A stretch of DNA of 61,740 nucleotides from Deltaproteobacteria bacterium (GCA_020852715.1 JADZAE010000079.1:1-61740); one strand, 5' to 3'; positions 26,863 to 36,669 are shown, numbered from the stretch's first letter. The notes: generated from the letters alone by a model not told the origin. Made by a program: numbers and translations.

Positions 26863-26953
26863 AAGGCTACAATAGCGAAATGTAGGGTCGTTCCTGTCCA
26901 GGCTTTTCTTAGCAAAAGCAACTTAAGATTGGAAATGATAGCAAAAGATAAAA

Positions 26954-27421
26954 CTATTCTTCTTCCACTGAAGAATCGTCCTCTTCTTCGCCTTCATCAT
27001 CATCGGATTCTTCGATCAAATCTTCGTCAGGTATCGCCCTCTTTTTTTTCTGGCCTTTTTTAGATTTGGGCTCTTCTTCTTGGGGTAGAGTGAATTTAAT
27101 TGCTTCTGTGCCATCGCTGATATCATCACTGGATACGACTTCCGCAGTAGCTACTTTTGGTTGTCCAAACAACAAAGGCGGATCATTTAATTGCAACCCG
27201 GCAAGTTTTACTCTTTGCCAGATATCGATCAACCGACCTTTCAGTTCATCATCTAAAATCTGTTGACCATTGGGCTGTCTAAGCAAAGCATCCAACAAAA
27301 GCATCGAGTGCATGAGCACGCTGCCGTTTCCTATTTCTTTTTCAACTTCAGCTATTAAAGTCAGCACATCATCTCTGCTGAAATCTCCACGACCCAGTTC
27401 AATTGAATTTTGTTCAGACAT
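26954..27421 (-). CDS. Hypothetical protein with acidic C-terminal tail
   Basis: A 155-residue cytoplasmic protein. The N-terminal 75 residues look helical and globular. It is followed by a lysine-rich patch (KSKKGQKKKR near 118) and a strongly acidic end (ESDDDEGEEEDDSS). No family recognised. It starts eight bases after the stop of the receiver-like gene at 27430, and both share the direction of the OmpA-like gene, so the three form a likely operon. Confidence 0.5.
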   Translation of the reverse strand: MSEQNSIELGRGDFSRDDVLTLIAEVEKEIGNGSVLMHSMLLLDALLRQPNGQQILDDELKGRLIDIWQRVKLAGLQLNDPPLLFGQPKVATAEVVSSDDISDGTEAIKFTLPQEEEPKSKKGQKKKRAIPDEDLIEESDDDEGEEEDDSSVEEE

Positions 27422-27429
27422 ATAATCTC

Positions 27430-28080
27430 TTACTGTATAAATGGTTTTAAACTGAAATCCTCATTCTTAAAAGGCTCACTATTGGCAGCATCTAAACTTT
27501 GCTTTTCGTTTTCGCAAACTAACCTAGTCATGTCCATAAGCAAAGCCGGAACCTGCTTTTCTGTGCAAAAATCAAGAATGCCGCTGCTATTAACATTGCG
27601 CAATATCTTCGCCAGCAAGATACGCAAATACTCGCTGTTCTTCGCAGCCGCCGGCTCCACTTCTGTGGTTTCGTCAGTGTTCGGAGAAAACTTGAGCTGC
27701 TCACCAACTTGAGGAGCTACTGCGCAAATAACCTTGTATAAATCGTTCGCTTTTACCTGACGAGAATAGTAGGCTTTTGCTCCGGCTTCTTTAGCCAATT
27801 GCAAACTCTGCTCATTGATCTCTTCCCCAATTAAGATAACTGGAATACGCGCAAACTCACTATGTTGCCGCAAGTCTCCACAAAATCTAAATCCGGCATC
27901 ATCCTGATTCTCAACAACTACGGCAGAAATAATTATTGCCGGCACAGCCTGAAACATTTTCCGCTTAGCAGAAGCTACGTCAGTAGTTATCATGATACGC
28001 ACAGAGCTCGAGGCAATCACTTGGTTCAGCTCTGCTTTTACGCCTTCCTGGGAATCAACTAAAAGAATGTAATCGCCCAT
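27430..28080 (-). CDS. Degenerate response-regulator receiver protein
   Basis: A 216-residue protein whose first 120 residues follow the receiver-domain pattern: ILLVDSQE near 5-12 (acidic pocket residue kept), then IIISAVVVENQDDAG near 50, where the phosphoacceptor aspartate is missing, IPVILIGE near 78 and AKAYYSRQVKANDLYKVI near 96, where the conserved Lys-Pro is absent. It is therefore probably a phosphorylation-independent pseudoreceiver. The C-terminal 90 residues show no output domain I recognise. Its start is two bases from the OmpA-like gene stop. Confidence 0.65.
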   Translation of the reverse strand: MGDYILLVDSQEGVKAELNQVIASSSVRIMITTDVASAKRKMFQAVPAIIISAVVVENQDDAGFRFCGDLRQHSEFARIPVILIGEEINEQSLQLAKEAGAKAYYSRQVKANDLYKVICAVAPQVGEQLKFSPNTDETTEVEPAAAKNSEYLRILLAKILRNVNSSGILDFCTEKQVPALLMDMTRLVCENEKQSLDAANSEPFKNEDFSLKPFIQ

Positions 28081-28082
28081 TG

Positions 28083-28796
28083 CTAATAATCAAGCGCCAC
28101 TATCTCTATGGCCTGTTTATAACGGTTAGCATTGTCATAGGGATCAATAAGTAAGGCATTAGGGATTGTCATCTGCTTGGTCATAATTCTTCTAGGCTCA
28201 ACGCCTTCTCTAACCATAACTAAGGCTATCTCTTCACCCCTTCTTCTGGTTAAATGCTCAGAGTAAGAAGACTGCGGGTTACTCGCTACCGAGTAAACAG
28301 CAATCATCAACCGCGACCAGGGCATACGAGATTTGTTAAGACGGGCAATTTCTTTTACCAAAATCTCACCACGGCAAGTAAGCTGCACACCATCACCGGC
28401 AAAAAACCAATCAGCTGGGAAAATATCACGGCTCGGATGTAGCTCTAAACGACGGGAATAATGTTCTGCCAGCATTTCCTGCGCCCAAATTGTTTCTCTT
28501 AATTCTTTGAGCTGTTTATTATTTTCTAAAGCGCCCTCTTCGTTTATATCCAATCCTAAACCACTAAACATTCCGAATATGGCACCGAAACCCATACCAG
28601 CTAATGCCCCCGGGCCCGCACCGGCACTAGTTTGAAAGCCTGTAACCGCACCGCTCCCTGCACCCATCATCGCACCATAAATCAGTCCTTGCCCTTGTTT
28701 ATCAGGCCCCGGGTAAGGATCTCGCAAATGCATATTACACGAGCATAAAAAGAGAAAAGACAGTGCTAACAACTTAGAGTTTAGATTGATGGTCAT
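28083..28796 (-). CDS. OmpA-like lipoprotein with glycine-zipper segment
   Basis: About 237 residues from the ATG at 28796, giving a signal peptide ending in LFLCSC, a lipobox with Cys20. A glycine-rich helix-pair segment follows (about 35-80, GAMMGAGSGAVTGF...GMGFGAIFG), like glycine-zipper domains that insert in membranes. The C-terminal half (about 130-237) resembles an OmpA/MotB peptidoglycan-binding fold, with YSEHLTRRRGEEIALVMVR near 187. Upstream starts at 28820 or 28853 are possible. It probably anchors in the outer membrane. Confidence 0.6.
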   Translation of the reverse strand: MTINLNSKLLALSFLFLCSCNMHLRDPYPGPDKQGQGLIYGAMMGAGSGAVTGFQTSAGAGPGALAGMGFGAIFGMFSGLGLDINEEGALENNKQLKELRETIWAQEMLAEHYSRRLELHPSRDIFPADWFFAGDGVQLTCRGEILVKEIARLNKSRMPWSRLMIAVYSVASNPQSSYSEHLTRRRGEEIALVMVREGVEPRRIMTKQMTIPNALLIDPYDNANRYKQAIEIVALDY

Positions 28797-28905
28797 ATTC
28801 TTAAATAAAGAAATACTCATACTAATTTGATGGTAGTAAGAGCATAGGGACAAGGAATCCGCAAGGATAAATTGTAGCGGCTAAAATCCTACTCGCCTCA
28901 CACTA

Positions 28906-30360
28906 CTATTTTCTTATGGCACCGCGAAATATTGGCACTTCCTTAAAATCCACCTCATAAACGGGGAAAACTCCTTGAAAGTGCTTCTTAATCGCTTGGA
29001 CGTCAACATTTCCAACGATCACTATGCTTATATTCTCCGGCTGTATCCAGCGTTTACTTACGGCCGCCGTATCTTCAGCTGTGACCTTATCAATCATTGT
29101 TAAGTAATTGCGGTCAAAATCTTCAGGGTATCCGAACTGATCAAGAAGCGCTTTGCGTTTAGCCCTCTCGGCGGGATTTTCAAACTTAAAAACAAAGCTC
29201 TGCTTAAGCGAATGTTTAGTTGCCGCTATTGGTCCCTCCTCCAGACGCTTGCCCCAATTACCTTTTACTATCTCCAACACTTTATCAATGGCATTAATTG
29301 CTTCCTCATTACGCGTAGCCATTTGCACCTGAAAAGTGCCGGCAGTGGGGCCCCCAAAAATTCCGCCGAATACAGCATAAGCATAACCACCCTGGGAACG
29401 AACCTGTTTAAATAAAAAACTATCAAACCCGCTTAAACCAAAAACGGAATTAAAAATGGCCATGGCGTGTAAATCATCAGTAATGCGCGGCGGCCCTTGA
29501 TGGCCAATGACGATCTGCGCCTGCGTAAAATCTTTGCGCAAAATATACACCCCAGGCTTCATCTCTTTGTTTAATGGCGGCAACTCAACTTTGGGCAACG
29601 AGGATTTTGTCCAAGAAGCAAAATTATCTTCTATTTCCTGCTTAATCTCGGGCCAGGGCACAGAACCGGAAATAGCCAATCGTGCCCCCTGGGGAAAAAC
29701 AAAATGTTGATGAAATTCTTTTAAATCCTTTACTTTTAATTTCTTAATCGCGGCGATATCAGCAGCGCGACCATAGGCGCTGTTACCATAGATAGCCAGA
29801 GAAAAGGTCATGGCAGCCATAGTTTCGGAGTCATCGCTGCGGCGCAGGACGCTGTCTATAGCCTGAGCTTTCCAGAGCCCAAAGCGTTGTTCATCAAAAC
29901 GGGGCTGCAATACAACTTGACCAAAAAGATTAAAAACTTCGGTAAAATTTTCGCTTAAACAGGAAAATCCCACTGTGCCAAAATCTTCACCATAACTGGA
30001 CTCCACTACTGCTCCTAAGGCATCAAGCCTGCGGTCAAGCTCCTCAGGTCGGAGATCTTTCGTTCCACCGCTACGCATCTGACTTCCCGTGGCAGCAGCG
30101 AGCCCTAGCAAATTTTCCGATTCTAACAACTTTCCGCCCGGGATCAGTAACACTCCGCGCATTAATGGTAATTCCTCGTTTTGCTGATAATAGATAGTTA
30201 GACCATTAGGCAAAACATATTTCATTGGTTCTTTAATCTGAATTGTTAACGGCTCAGAGCGCACCATCTGCGGTCGAACAGGGATAGTGCCGGAACAAGC
30301 TGGCAAAAATAAAATTATAATCAGTGCCAAATAGCAAAAATCTGTATTTTTCTTGTGCAT
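28906..30360 (-). CDS. M16-family peptidase-like lipoprotein, catalytically inactive partner
   Basis: A 484-residue protein from the ATG at 30360, which follows AAGGAC and starts a lipoprotein signal peptide ending LPAC (Cys22). The body is an M16 (pitrilysin/MPP) fold: GLTIYYQQNEELPLMRGVLLIPGGK near 54-78 and the second half with AIFNSVFGLSGFDSFLFKQVRSQ. At the zinc site the HxxEH motif is replaced by LLGLAAATGSQMRSGG, so it cannot bind zinc. This is the usual arrangement of a bacterial M16 pair, in which the upstream gene supplies the active subunit. Confidence 0.88.
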   Translation of the reverse strand: MHKKNTDFCYLALIIILFLPACSGTIPVRPQMVRSEPLTIQIKEPMKYVLPNGLTIYYQQNEELPLMRGVLLIPGGKLLESENLLGLAAATGSQMRSGGTKDLRPEELDRRLDALGAVVESSYGEDFGTVGFSCLSENFTEVFNLFGQVVLQPRFDEQRFGLWKAQAIDSVLRRSDDSETMAAMTFSLAIYGNSAYGRAADIAAIKKLKVKDLKEFHQHFVFPQGARLAISGSVPWPEIKQEIEDNFASWTKSSLPKVELPPLNKEMKPGVYILRKDFTQAQIVIGHQGPPRITDDLHAMAIFNSVFGLSGFDSFLFKQVRSQGGYAYAVFGGIFGGPTAGTFQVQMATRNEEAINAIDKVLEIVKGNWGKRLEEGPIAATKHSLKQSFVFKFENPAERAKRKALLDQFGYPEDFDRNYLTMIDKVTAEDTAAVSKRWIQPENISIVIVGNVDVQAIKKHFQGVFPVYEVDFKEVPIFRGAIRK

Positions 30361-30393
30361 ATTGAAGTCCTTATCTTTCAAAAATCTGGTCAT

Positions 30394-31854
30394 CTAATTA
30401 GCTAAGGTAACTAATGTGCGATTCTCCACATTTAGATAACGTTTGGCCAAATTCATAATATCTTCCGCCGACGTGCTCTCGACAGCATTATAAAACTCAA
30501 TTACCCGTCGCCAATCACCAAAATATAAAATACCCTTACCCATGATCTCAGCTAACCCTTCGTTATCCTCAAGCGAAGAAATAATGGACACCTTCACTTT
30601 GCGTTTAGCTGCAACTAAATCAGATTCCTTTACCTTCTCCTGCTTTAAGCGATCAATAATTGCCTGAACTTGGTTAATGGCCTCGGACATCTTAACTCCG
30701 GCACGCGGATAGCCGGCCACTAAAAACAACGAGGGATATTTCTCACCCGGCGCCTCGGAAGTAGCCAGGGCGGTAAAAATTTTCTTCTCTTGGACTAATT
30801 CTTTTTCAAAAATAGACGCACGTCCTTCGGCTAAGAGCGCATGTAGCACAGCAAAATGGAAGTCATCAATATTAGGATAAGTTGGCTTATGATACCCGAT
30901 TAACACCTGTGGTTGAGCTTTATAGTTCACTTCTACCTTTCTTTCCGCCAACTGTTGTGGCTCAGCCGGAATATTTGCCAGAGACTCCGCAGCGCCTTGA
31001 GGAATACGTGAGAAATATTTTTCCAACATTGGTTCAATATTGGATAAATCTAAATCGCCAACCAAGCTAATCACCGTGTTACCCGGACGATAGTAGCGGC
31101 GGTAAAAAGTGCGCATTTGCTCCGGCGTAATACTCTCTAAATCCTCAGGCCAACCAATCAAAGGAAGCCCATATGGGTGTTGGTGATAAGCGTTCCCCAG
31201 CAATGCTTCATACAGCTGGCCACCGGGATCATTTTCATAGCGCATACGTCGTTCTTCTAAAATTACCTGACGTTCTTTATAAAACTGACGAAAAACAGGA
31301 TTAAGCAAACGATCCGATTCTAGCCAGCACCAATATTCCAATTCCGATTTGGGAAGCGATACAGTATAGTTAGTGGAATCTTTGCTGGTGGCCGCATTTA
31401 AACCAGTCGCCCCACGCTGCTTATAAAGGGAGCCAAACTCATTATCTACCCAAAGCTTATCCAGCTCTAAGTATAAAGCTTTTATTTCTAACTCATTTTT
31501 TTGTGGGTCAGCCATCAAACTTTCAAGTTTATCTAACAACGGCTTTTCTTTTTGATAGTCCTTAGTACCTACAACCTCGGAACCTTTAAAAGCCATGTGT
31601 TCAAGAAAATGTGCTAATCCCGTGTTTCCCTTCTGTTCATTGACACCGCCAACACCTACCCAAATCTGGCCGGTAAAAACAGGAGCCTGTTCCCGCCGGT
31701 AAGCGACTACGCGAATACCATTACTGAGTGTAAAAGTTTTAACACGCGACTGCAGCTGGCTGAGATCGATGAGATCTGCCCCATAAGCGACACTATGCTC
31801 AATAAATATAGCTAAGCATAGCAGCAAAATGAAATGTGAAAGTTTTCTAATCAT
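30394..31854 (-). CDS. M16-family zinc metalloprotease, catalytic subunit
   Basis: A 486-residue exported protease with an N-terminal signal peptide (about 1-25). The inverted zinc motif HFLEH is at 82-86 within GNTGLAHFLEHMAFKG, and the distal glutamate ligand lies in the following helix, as in pitrilysin-family enzymes. The C-terminal M16 domain includes YRPGNTVISLVGDLD near 233. It probably forms a heterodimer with the inactive partner encoded 33 bases downstream, degrading peptides in the periplasm. Confidence 0.92.
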   Translation of the reverse strand: MIRKLSHFILLLCLAIFIEHSVAYGADLIDLSQLQSRVKTFTLSNGIRVVAYRREQAPVFTGQIWVGVGGVNEQKGNTGLAHFLEHMAFKGSEVVGTKDYQKEKPLLDKLESLMADPQKNELEIKALYLELDKLWVDNEFGSLYKQRGATGLNAATSKDSTNYTVSLPKSELEYWCWLESDRLLNPVFRQFYKERQVILEERRMRYENDPGGQLYEALLGNAYHQHPYGLPLIGWPEDLESITPEQMRTFYRRYYRPGNTVISLVGDLDLSNIEPMLEKYFSRIPQGAAESLANIPAEPQQLAERKVEVNYKAQPQVLIGYHKPTYPNIDDFHFAVLHALLAEGRASIFEKELVQEKKIFTALATSEAPGEKYPSLFLVAGYPRAGVKMSEAINQVQAIIDRLKQEKVKESDLVAAKRKVKVSIISSLEDNEGLAEIMGKGILYFGDWRRVIEFYNAVESTSAEDIMNLAKRYLNVENRTLVTLAN

Positions 31855-31960
31855 CGCTTAATTAACCCCATTCCCGTTAAATTTACTATATACCCTGCTA
31901 CGGGATTTTATGTTATGACGCAGAGGCGTTAAATTCTATTTTTAAAAAGTAAAAAATAAA

Positions 31961-32959
31961 ATGACAACAAAGCGAAAGTTTATACAAACAGTAATGCATG
32001 TCTTTTTACTCGCTTTTGTCTTCTGTTCATTAGCAGCAAATGAAGCCTGTCAAAAGCAAATTATCTTGGATCCGAAAACAAACAAAGAAAACAGATCATC
32101 GGCTGCTGCATCTGTCTCCAGCGCATCTTCTACCTCCAGCAAGTCCTCTACTTCTTATTCCTCTCATTCCTCTTCATCGCGCATTAGTAGCTCTTCCTCG
32201 ACGGAGGATTATTCAGAGGAGAGCTCTTCGGAAGAGTCCTCCGAGGAGGAAGAATCTTCTTTGTCATCAGTTTCCAGTTCAAAAAGCTCAGTGCAATCAT
32301 CATCATCAGCGGCAAAATCTTCTTCTAGCAATTCTTCGGCTGCCATTTCTTCCTCCTCCGGTTCTGCCGGTTCTTCTTCCAGCAGCGGGGCTAAGGGGTT
32401 AGATAGTGACCTGGACGATTTAGTAGACGAGGATGAAGAGATTGCCGGAACAAAGGTTTATCATCCGGATTCCGATAAAGATGGCTTAACCGATGGCTTT
32501 GAATACGAAAATGGCATTGATCCCCTGGACAATTCTGATCCTGACAGCAGAAGACTTGCCTTGAAACGCGACCAAGCTTTGGCCAATGCCGATGATATAG
32601 ACGGTGATGGTCTTTCCAACATAGTCGAGGATGAATTAAAGACTTATTCAAACAAAGCAGATAGTGACGGCGACAATATTCCTGACGGCATTGAAGTTAT
32701 CAACGGCACAAATCCAAGAAGAACAACTGTCGATTTCGGTCAAGATAGCGACAATGACGGCCTAACAGACGAGCTGGAAGCAACGATCGGAACAGATCCA
32801 GCCAAAGCAGATACAGACTTAGACAGTTTATCCGATGCTTATGACTGGTTATTAGGATTTGATCCTCGTGATCCGGACACGGATGGTGATGGCATACTTG
32901 ATGGTTTCGAGTTTCCGCCATTTGATTATCGCATCAAAAATGATCTCTGGCACTTTTAG
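31961..32959 (+). CDS. Ser-rich secreted protein with calcium-binding TSP3-like repeats
   Basis: A 332-residue exported protein. The signal peptide covers about 1-30 (FLLAFVFCSLAANEAC; Cys30 could be a lipid anchor). Residues about 45-145 are an extremely serine-rich linker with an acidic SEESSEEEESS block. From about 150 on come TSP3/EF-hand-like repeats of the DxDxDG type: DSDKDGLTDGFE, DIDGDGLSNIVE, DSDGDNIPDGIE, DSDNDGLTDELE, DTDGDGILDGFE. These bind calcium in related proteins. It is likely a cell-surface spacer or adhesin. It is convergent with nusB, ten bases away. Confidence 0.8.
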   Translation: MTTKRKFIQTVMHVFLLAFVFCSLAANEACQKQIILDPKTNKENRSSAAASVSSASSTSSKSSTSYSSHSSSSRISSSSSTEDYSEESSSEESSEEEESSLSSVSSSKSSVQSSSSAAKSSSSNSSAAISSSSGSAGSSSSSGAKGLDSDLDDLVDEDEEIAGTKVYHPDSDKDGLTDGFEYENGIDPLDNSDPDSRRLALKRDQALANADDIDGDGLSNIVEDELKTYSNKADSDGDNIPDGIEVINGTNPRRTTVDFGQDSDNDGLTDELEATIGTDPAKADTDLDSLSDAYDWLLGFDPRDPDTDGDGILDGFEFPPFDYRIKNDLWHF

Positions 32960-32969
32960 TCGATAGTTT

Positions 32970-33434
32970 TTAAGCGACTTGTTTCTTTACCAGAGCATCT
33001 TCCGCCAGCGGCGCGGCAGTCTCAGGATTATCAGCATGAGGGACATCAATGTGATCCAACACCCCATTTATAAATTGCGGAGATTCTTCAGAACTAAAGC
33101 TTTTGGAAATTTCGATAGCTTCGTTGATTGCCGATTTTCTCGGAATACCTAAACCATAAAGCATTTCAAAGGTCGCTACTCGCAAGATCGCTCTATCCAC
33201 GCGGCAGATGCGATTAATGCTCCAGTGCTCACTGGCTTGAGTGATCTTTTCATCTATTTCTGAAAGATTAGTAATCACCCCCAGGCATAAAAGGCGCGAA
33301 TACTGTTGCAAACTAGGCGAGACGGCGAAATTATCATAAAAAAGTTCTATTGTCGGAGCATCCCACTTCCCCAACATGTCGCACATATAAATAATCTGAA
33401 TGGCGGTTTCTCGAGCTTGACGTCTTAAACCCAT
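32970..33434 (-). CDS. nusB: Transcription antitermination factor NusB
   Basis: A 154-residue all-helical RNA-binding protein that pairs with NusE (S10) on boxA in rRNA leader transcripts. Signature segments are LRRQARETAIQIIYMCD near 3-19, INRICRVDRAILRVATFEMLYG near 76-97, PRKSAINEAIEISKSFSSEESPQFINGVLD near 100-130. A C-terminal extension of about 20 residues is unusual. A family A copy (A4) lies 168 bp upstream, and eno is the next gene in that direction. Confidence 0.92.
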   Translation of the reverse strand: MGLRRQARETAIQIIYMCDMLGKWDAPTIELFYDNFAVSPSLQQYSRLLCLGVITNLSEIDEKITQASEHWSINRICRVDRAILRVATFEMLYGLGIPRKSAINEAIEISKSFSSEESPQFINGVLDHIDVPHADNPETAAPLAEDALVKKQVA

Positions 33435-33601
33435 GGGAGACTACTCCTTGAACTACTTTGAAAACCACAACGGCAAAACAGCCGGCCCTGTCTCTGTATG
33501 CTCTCACGTTATGAGAAAGAAAACAAACCCGGTGCCTTATTCGCCCTGAAAATACTAACTAGCTAATAATACAATATAAATGGCTGGTTTTTATAGGCTG
33601 G

Positions 33602-33796
33602 GTATCCGTTCACGACTTTTACTGAGTTTCTATATAAAAGCCCCCAGAGGGAGCAAGTTTTGCGGAGCAAAACTGTGGGGGGACAGAGACTAAGCCTTCA
33701 CAAGATTAGTCGTTTCCGATGAGGAAACGGTAGCGACTAATCAAATATTTTTATAATAGCGTTATTTAATTAAATTTTCTACCGAGGGAAGGATTA
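33602..33796 (-). repeat. Family A structured repeat, copy A4
   Basis: A minus-strand copy. The tail, terminator-like stem with TTTTGCGGAGCAAAA, return arm and CGTTTCCTCATCGGAAACG hairpin are intact. The 5' part is the variant shared with A7, and the outer 5' arm is decayed. It joins directly to a family F palindrome. Confidence 0.8.
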
Positions 33797-33797
33797 T

Positions 33798-33869
33798 CCA
33801 TTTGCTTAGAACAAAGCTAGAAAGCCGAAGGCTTTTCAGTTCAGAAGTTAATTTATTTTTTGCAAATGG
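33798..33869 (-). repeat. Family F palindromic element, copy F1
   Basis: A 72-bp unit bounded by CCATTTGC and GCAAATGG with an internal AAAGCCGAAGGCTTTTC hairpin. It is joined to A4 in the same way that F2 (49869-49940, also 72 bp) is joined to A7. Confidence 0.65.
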
Positions 33870-33945
33870 TATATCATTGTATAAAATGCCACGTTGCCAT
33901 ACCCCGTATCTGTTTATAGCGAGAAGCAACGAAAACGATACTGCC

Positions 33946-33986
33946 ATAAATAAAAAGCCTGTGCTTCTCCTAAAAGATGCACAGGC
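33946..33986 (-). terminator. Intrinsic terminator of eno
   Basis: On the minus strand GCCTGTGC, a 14-base loop and GCACAGGC form a perfect 8-bp stem followed by a T-rich tract (TTTTTATTTA), 38 bp after the eno stop codon. Confidence 0.8.
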
Positions 33987-34023
33987 CTAAACACCAGAAA
34001 TTGGTGGGCAACGCTACAAATAA

Positions 34024-35289
34024 TTACAGGCCAAAGCGAGCCGCTGAACCTAGCTCCGCTTCAATTTCGAGTAAGCGATTATACTTAGCAATGCGCTCAC
34101 TGCGACAAGCGGAACCTGTCTTAATTTGACCGCCATTCATAGCGACAGAAAAATCTGCCATAAATGTATCTTCGGTTTCTCCGGAACGATGCGAAATAAT
34201 ATAGTTCCAACCGGCCTTACGACACATATTTATGGTTTCCACCGTCTCTGTCACTGAACCGATCTGATTGAGCTTTATCAATACGCAATTGGCGCTCTTA
34301 TCGGCAATACCACGCTTAACAAACTGAGTATTTGTTACAAACAAATCATCGCCAACTATCTGCAAGCGGTTTCCTAATTTGCTGGTCATATCAGCAAATC
34401 CTGTCCAATCGTTTTCATGTAGTCCATCTTCAATGGAAATAATTGGGAACTTATCTACCCAAGTGCTCCACAGATCAATCATCCCCTTTGTGTCTTTCTT
34501 GCCTTGGCCGGACTTAGCTAAATCATAACTGCCGTTTTCGAAGAAAGAACTCGAAGCCGGATCAAGGGCAATGGCAATATCTTTGCCCGGCTTGAAACCG
34601 GCTAACTGAATGGCCTCGATGATAACTTCGCAAGCTTCTTCGTTGCTCTTTAAATTAGGAGCAAAGCCGCCTTCATCACCAACGCCAGTTGCATAATTCT
34701 TTTTGCCAAGAATCTTTTTTAGCGCATGAAAAGTCTCAGCTCCATAACGTAGCGCTTCCGCAAAATTCGGAGCGCCTACCGGCATGGCCATAAACTCTTG
34801 AAAGTCAACGCTATTGTCAGCATGTTTGCCACCGTTAATAATGTTCATCATCGGCACAGGGATCCGATATGTTCCGGTGCCACCAAGATAAGCATAAAGC
34901 GGCATATTGCAGGCAGCGGCAGCAGCACGGGCGACAGCCATAGAAACACCCAAAATAGCATTGGCGCCCAGCTTGCCCTTGTTGGCAGTGCCATCAATTT
35001 CAATCATCGTGTAGTCAATTTTACCCTGCTCACGGACATCCATGCCCACTAGCTTAGGGGCAATCTTGTCATTAACGTTAGCAACAGCTTTCAAAACGCC
35101 CTTACCTAAATAACGACCTTTATCTCCATCGCGTAGCTCGACAGCCTCGTTCTCTCCGGTTGAAGCCCCCGAGGGCACGGATGCGGAAACAGTAAGACCG
35201 CTATCCAAAGTAACAAATGCGCGCAGTGTAGGATTACCACGCGAATCTAAAATCTCCATCGCCTTAACTTGCTTAATCTTTGTTGTCAT
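34024..35289 (-). CDS. eno: Enolase
   Basis: Interconverts 2-phosphoglycerate and phosphoenolpyruvate in glycolysis. 421 residues, normal size. Motifs: [10 protein letters not shown] near 13, [17 protein letters not shown] near 40, [21 protein letters not shown] near 153, [10 protein letters not shown] near 202, the catalytic region [12 protein letters not shown] near 285, [11 protein letters not shown] near 310, [12 protein letters not shown] near 335 and [14 protein letters not shown] near 364. The end reads [13 protein letters not shown] where most enolases have GAPCRSER. GAAAGGAAAG precedes the ATG. nrdR lies 59 bp upstream on the same strand. Confidence 0.97.
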   Translation of the reverse strand: MTTKIKQVKAMEILDSRGNPTLRAFVTLDSGLTVSASVPSGASTGENEAVELRDGDKGRYLGKGVLKAVANVNDKIAPKLVGMDVREQGKIDYTMIEIDGTANKGKLGANAILGVSMAVARAAAAACNMPLYAYLGGTGTYRIPVPMMNIINGGKHADNSVDFQEFMAMPVGAPNFAEALRYGAETFHALKKILGKKNYATGVGDEGGFAPNLKSNEEACEVIIEAIQLAGFKPGKDIAIALDPASSSFFENGSYDLAKSGQGKKDTKGMIDLWSTWVDKFPIISIEDGLHENDWTGFADMTSKLGNRLQIVGDDLFVTNTQFVKRGIADKSANCVLIKLNQIGSVTETVETINMCRKAGWNYIISHRSGETEDTFMADFSVAMNGGQIKTGSACRSERIAKYNRLLEIEAELGSAARFGL

Positions 35290-35348
35290 ATACTTTCCTT
35301 TCTCTATGTTAATTACAAATTATAAACCAATACCAAAAAATAAATTAA

Positions 35349-35873
35349 CTAACCGCGGTGCTTATCTTCTTCATTTTCGTTCTTGCTATTGACACCTCTG
35401 GCTGTAAGCTCCGCAAGTTTCTTCGGCGAAACCAACTGCCTGAGGGCATCCATGAACTCACTAATGTCGGAGAATTCCCGATAAACAGAGGCAAAGCGCA
35501 CATAGGCCACCTGATCCAAGGCATGCAAACGATCAATTAGCATTTCACCAACGACCTTACTGGAAACTTCTTTTTCCCCGGAGTCCAGCAGCTGAGCTTC
35601 TATACTTTTTACCACATCGTCCATCTGCTCAGCGGTTACCGGCCGTTTTTCGCAAGCCTTTCTTAACCCGCTTAAAATCTTATAGCGATCGAACGATTCA
35701 CGCTGACCGCTTTTTTTAACTACCATCGGCAAACTGTCTTCGATGCGCTCGAAAGTTGTGTAACGAAAGCCGCAGGACTCACATTCACGCCGGCGACGGA
35801 CAGATCGATTATCGACCCCTTCGCGGGAATCAACTACTCTGGTCGTTATAGAATCACATCGCGGACAACGCAT
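35349..35873 (-). CDS. nrdR: Transcriptional repressor NrdR
   Basis: A zinc-ribbon plus ATP-cone repressor of ribonucleotide reductase genes. Zinc-ribbon cysteines are C3, C6, C31 and C34 (MRCPRCDS and RECESCGFRYTTFERIE). The ATP-cone spans about 46-136 (VVKKSGQRESFDRYKILSG then VRFASVYREFSD). 174 residues, slightly longer than average owing to a polar C-terminal tail. Located between acpP and eno on the same strand; glyA-nrdR proximity is a common gene order. Confidence 0.95.
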   Translation of the reverse strand: MRCPRCDSITTRVVDSREGVDNRSVRRRRECESCGFRYTTFERIEDSLPMVVKKSGQRESFDRYKILSGLRKACEKRPVTAEQMDDVVKSIEAQLLDSGEKEVSSKVVGEMLIDRLHALDQVAYVRFASVYREFSDISEFMDALRQLVSPKKLAELTARGVNSKNENEEDKHRG

Positions 35874-35975
35874 AGCTAGTTCCTCCTTCAGTTTAAATAT
35901 AATATTCGGGATTTACGAAATCGTAAGGTAGGCTGCTTAGACGAACTTGATGCGGAGAAGAATTATCGACCATAA

Positions 35976-36005
35976 AAGCAAAAGAGGGAGATAGCCTCTC
36001 CCCCT
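35976..36005 (-). terminator. Probable terminator of acpP
   Basis: On the minus strand GGGGGAGA, loop GGCTA, TCTCCCTC followed by TTTTGCTTTT, 27 bp after the acpP stop. Confidence 0.65.
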
Positions 36006-36031
36006 TTCGTTAAGTTATTATCTACAACAAC

Positions 36032-36274
36032 TTAGGAAACGTGCTGTTGGATATAACTTACTGCATCTCCTACTGTCTGAATCTTTTCTGCCTCCTCATC
36101 GGAGATCTCGATATCGTATTCCTCTTCCAAAGCCATGACTAGCTCAACGATATCTAAAGAATCAGCTCCCAGATCATCGATGAAACTTGCCTCGGGAGTA
36201 ATCTCCTCGGCTGGAACATTTAATTGTTCTACGATAATTGCTTTTACGCGTTCAGCGGTTTCAGAATTTGACAT
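36032..36274 (-). CDS. acpP: Acyl carrier protein
   Basis: An 80-residue acidic four-helix protein carrying 4'-phosphopantetheine on Ser39 in [19 protein letters not shown]. It shuttles acyl chains in fatty acid synthesis and donates to PlsX and LpxA-type enzymes. It is preceded by GGAGGACAG, a strong ribosome-binding site. It sits apart from fabG and plsX, with glyA in between, unlike the common fabG-acpP adjacency. Confidence 0.97.
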   Translation of the reverse strand: MSNSETAERVKAIIVEQLNVPAEEITPEASFIDDLGADSLDIVELVMALEEEYDIEISDEEAEKIQTVGDAVSYIQQHVS

Positions 36275-36669
36275 TTACTGTCCTCCATCTCCAAATGCAC
36301 TTAATAAAATCAGTTTATTTCCGAAGTCAGGCGACTTTACCTATCTCCGGCCTCTCACAAACCACATAACCATTCTGAGGCTACGAAGTATTAGAAACAA
36401 CTACTGTTAGATCTAATAAAGGGCTAACGCATAAACTATAGTCATCAGCCGTTGACTGCCCTTTGCCAAAAAAAGAACAAAACTTCAAGTACCTTTAATT
36501 AATAGGACCAATTATTATCAAATGGCAGATAATATTAATAAATACAGGTGGTTATTATGCCTATGGTATTGTTTAGTATCATTTCATGGAAACTAGCATT
36601 CACCTTGTCCGCACCGTTTAATTGAAACTTCTATACTGTAAAGGCCTAAGGATTAGATTATTTACTCCT
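36275..36669. other. Intergenic region with no recognised feature
   Basis: 395 bp between acpP and glyA, AT-rich. It presumably holds the acpP promoter. I see no repeat family, RNA or open frame with support. Confidence 0.5.
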
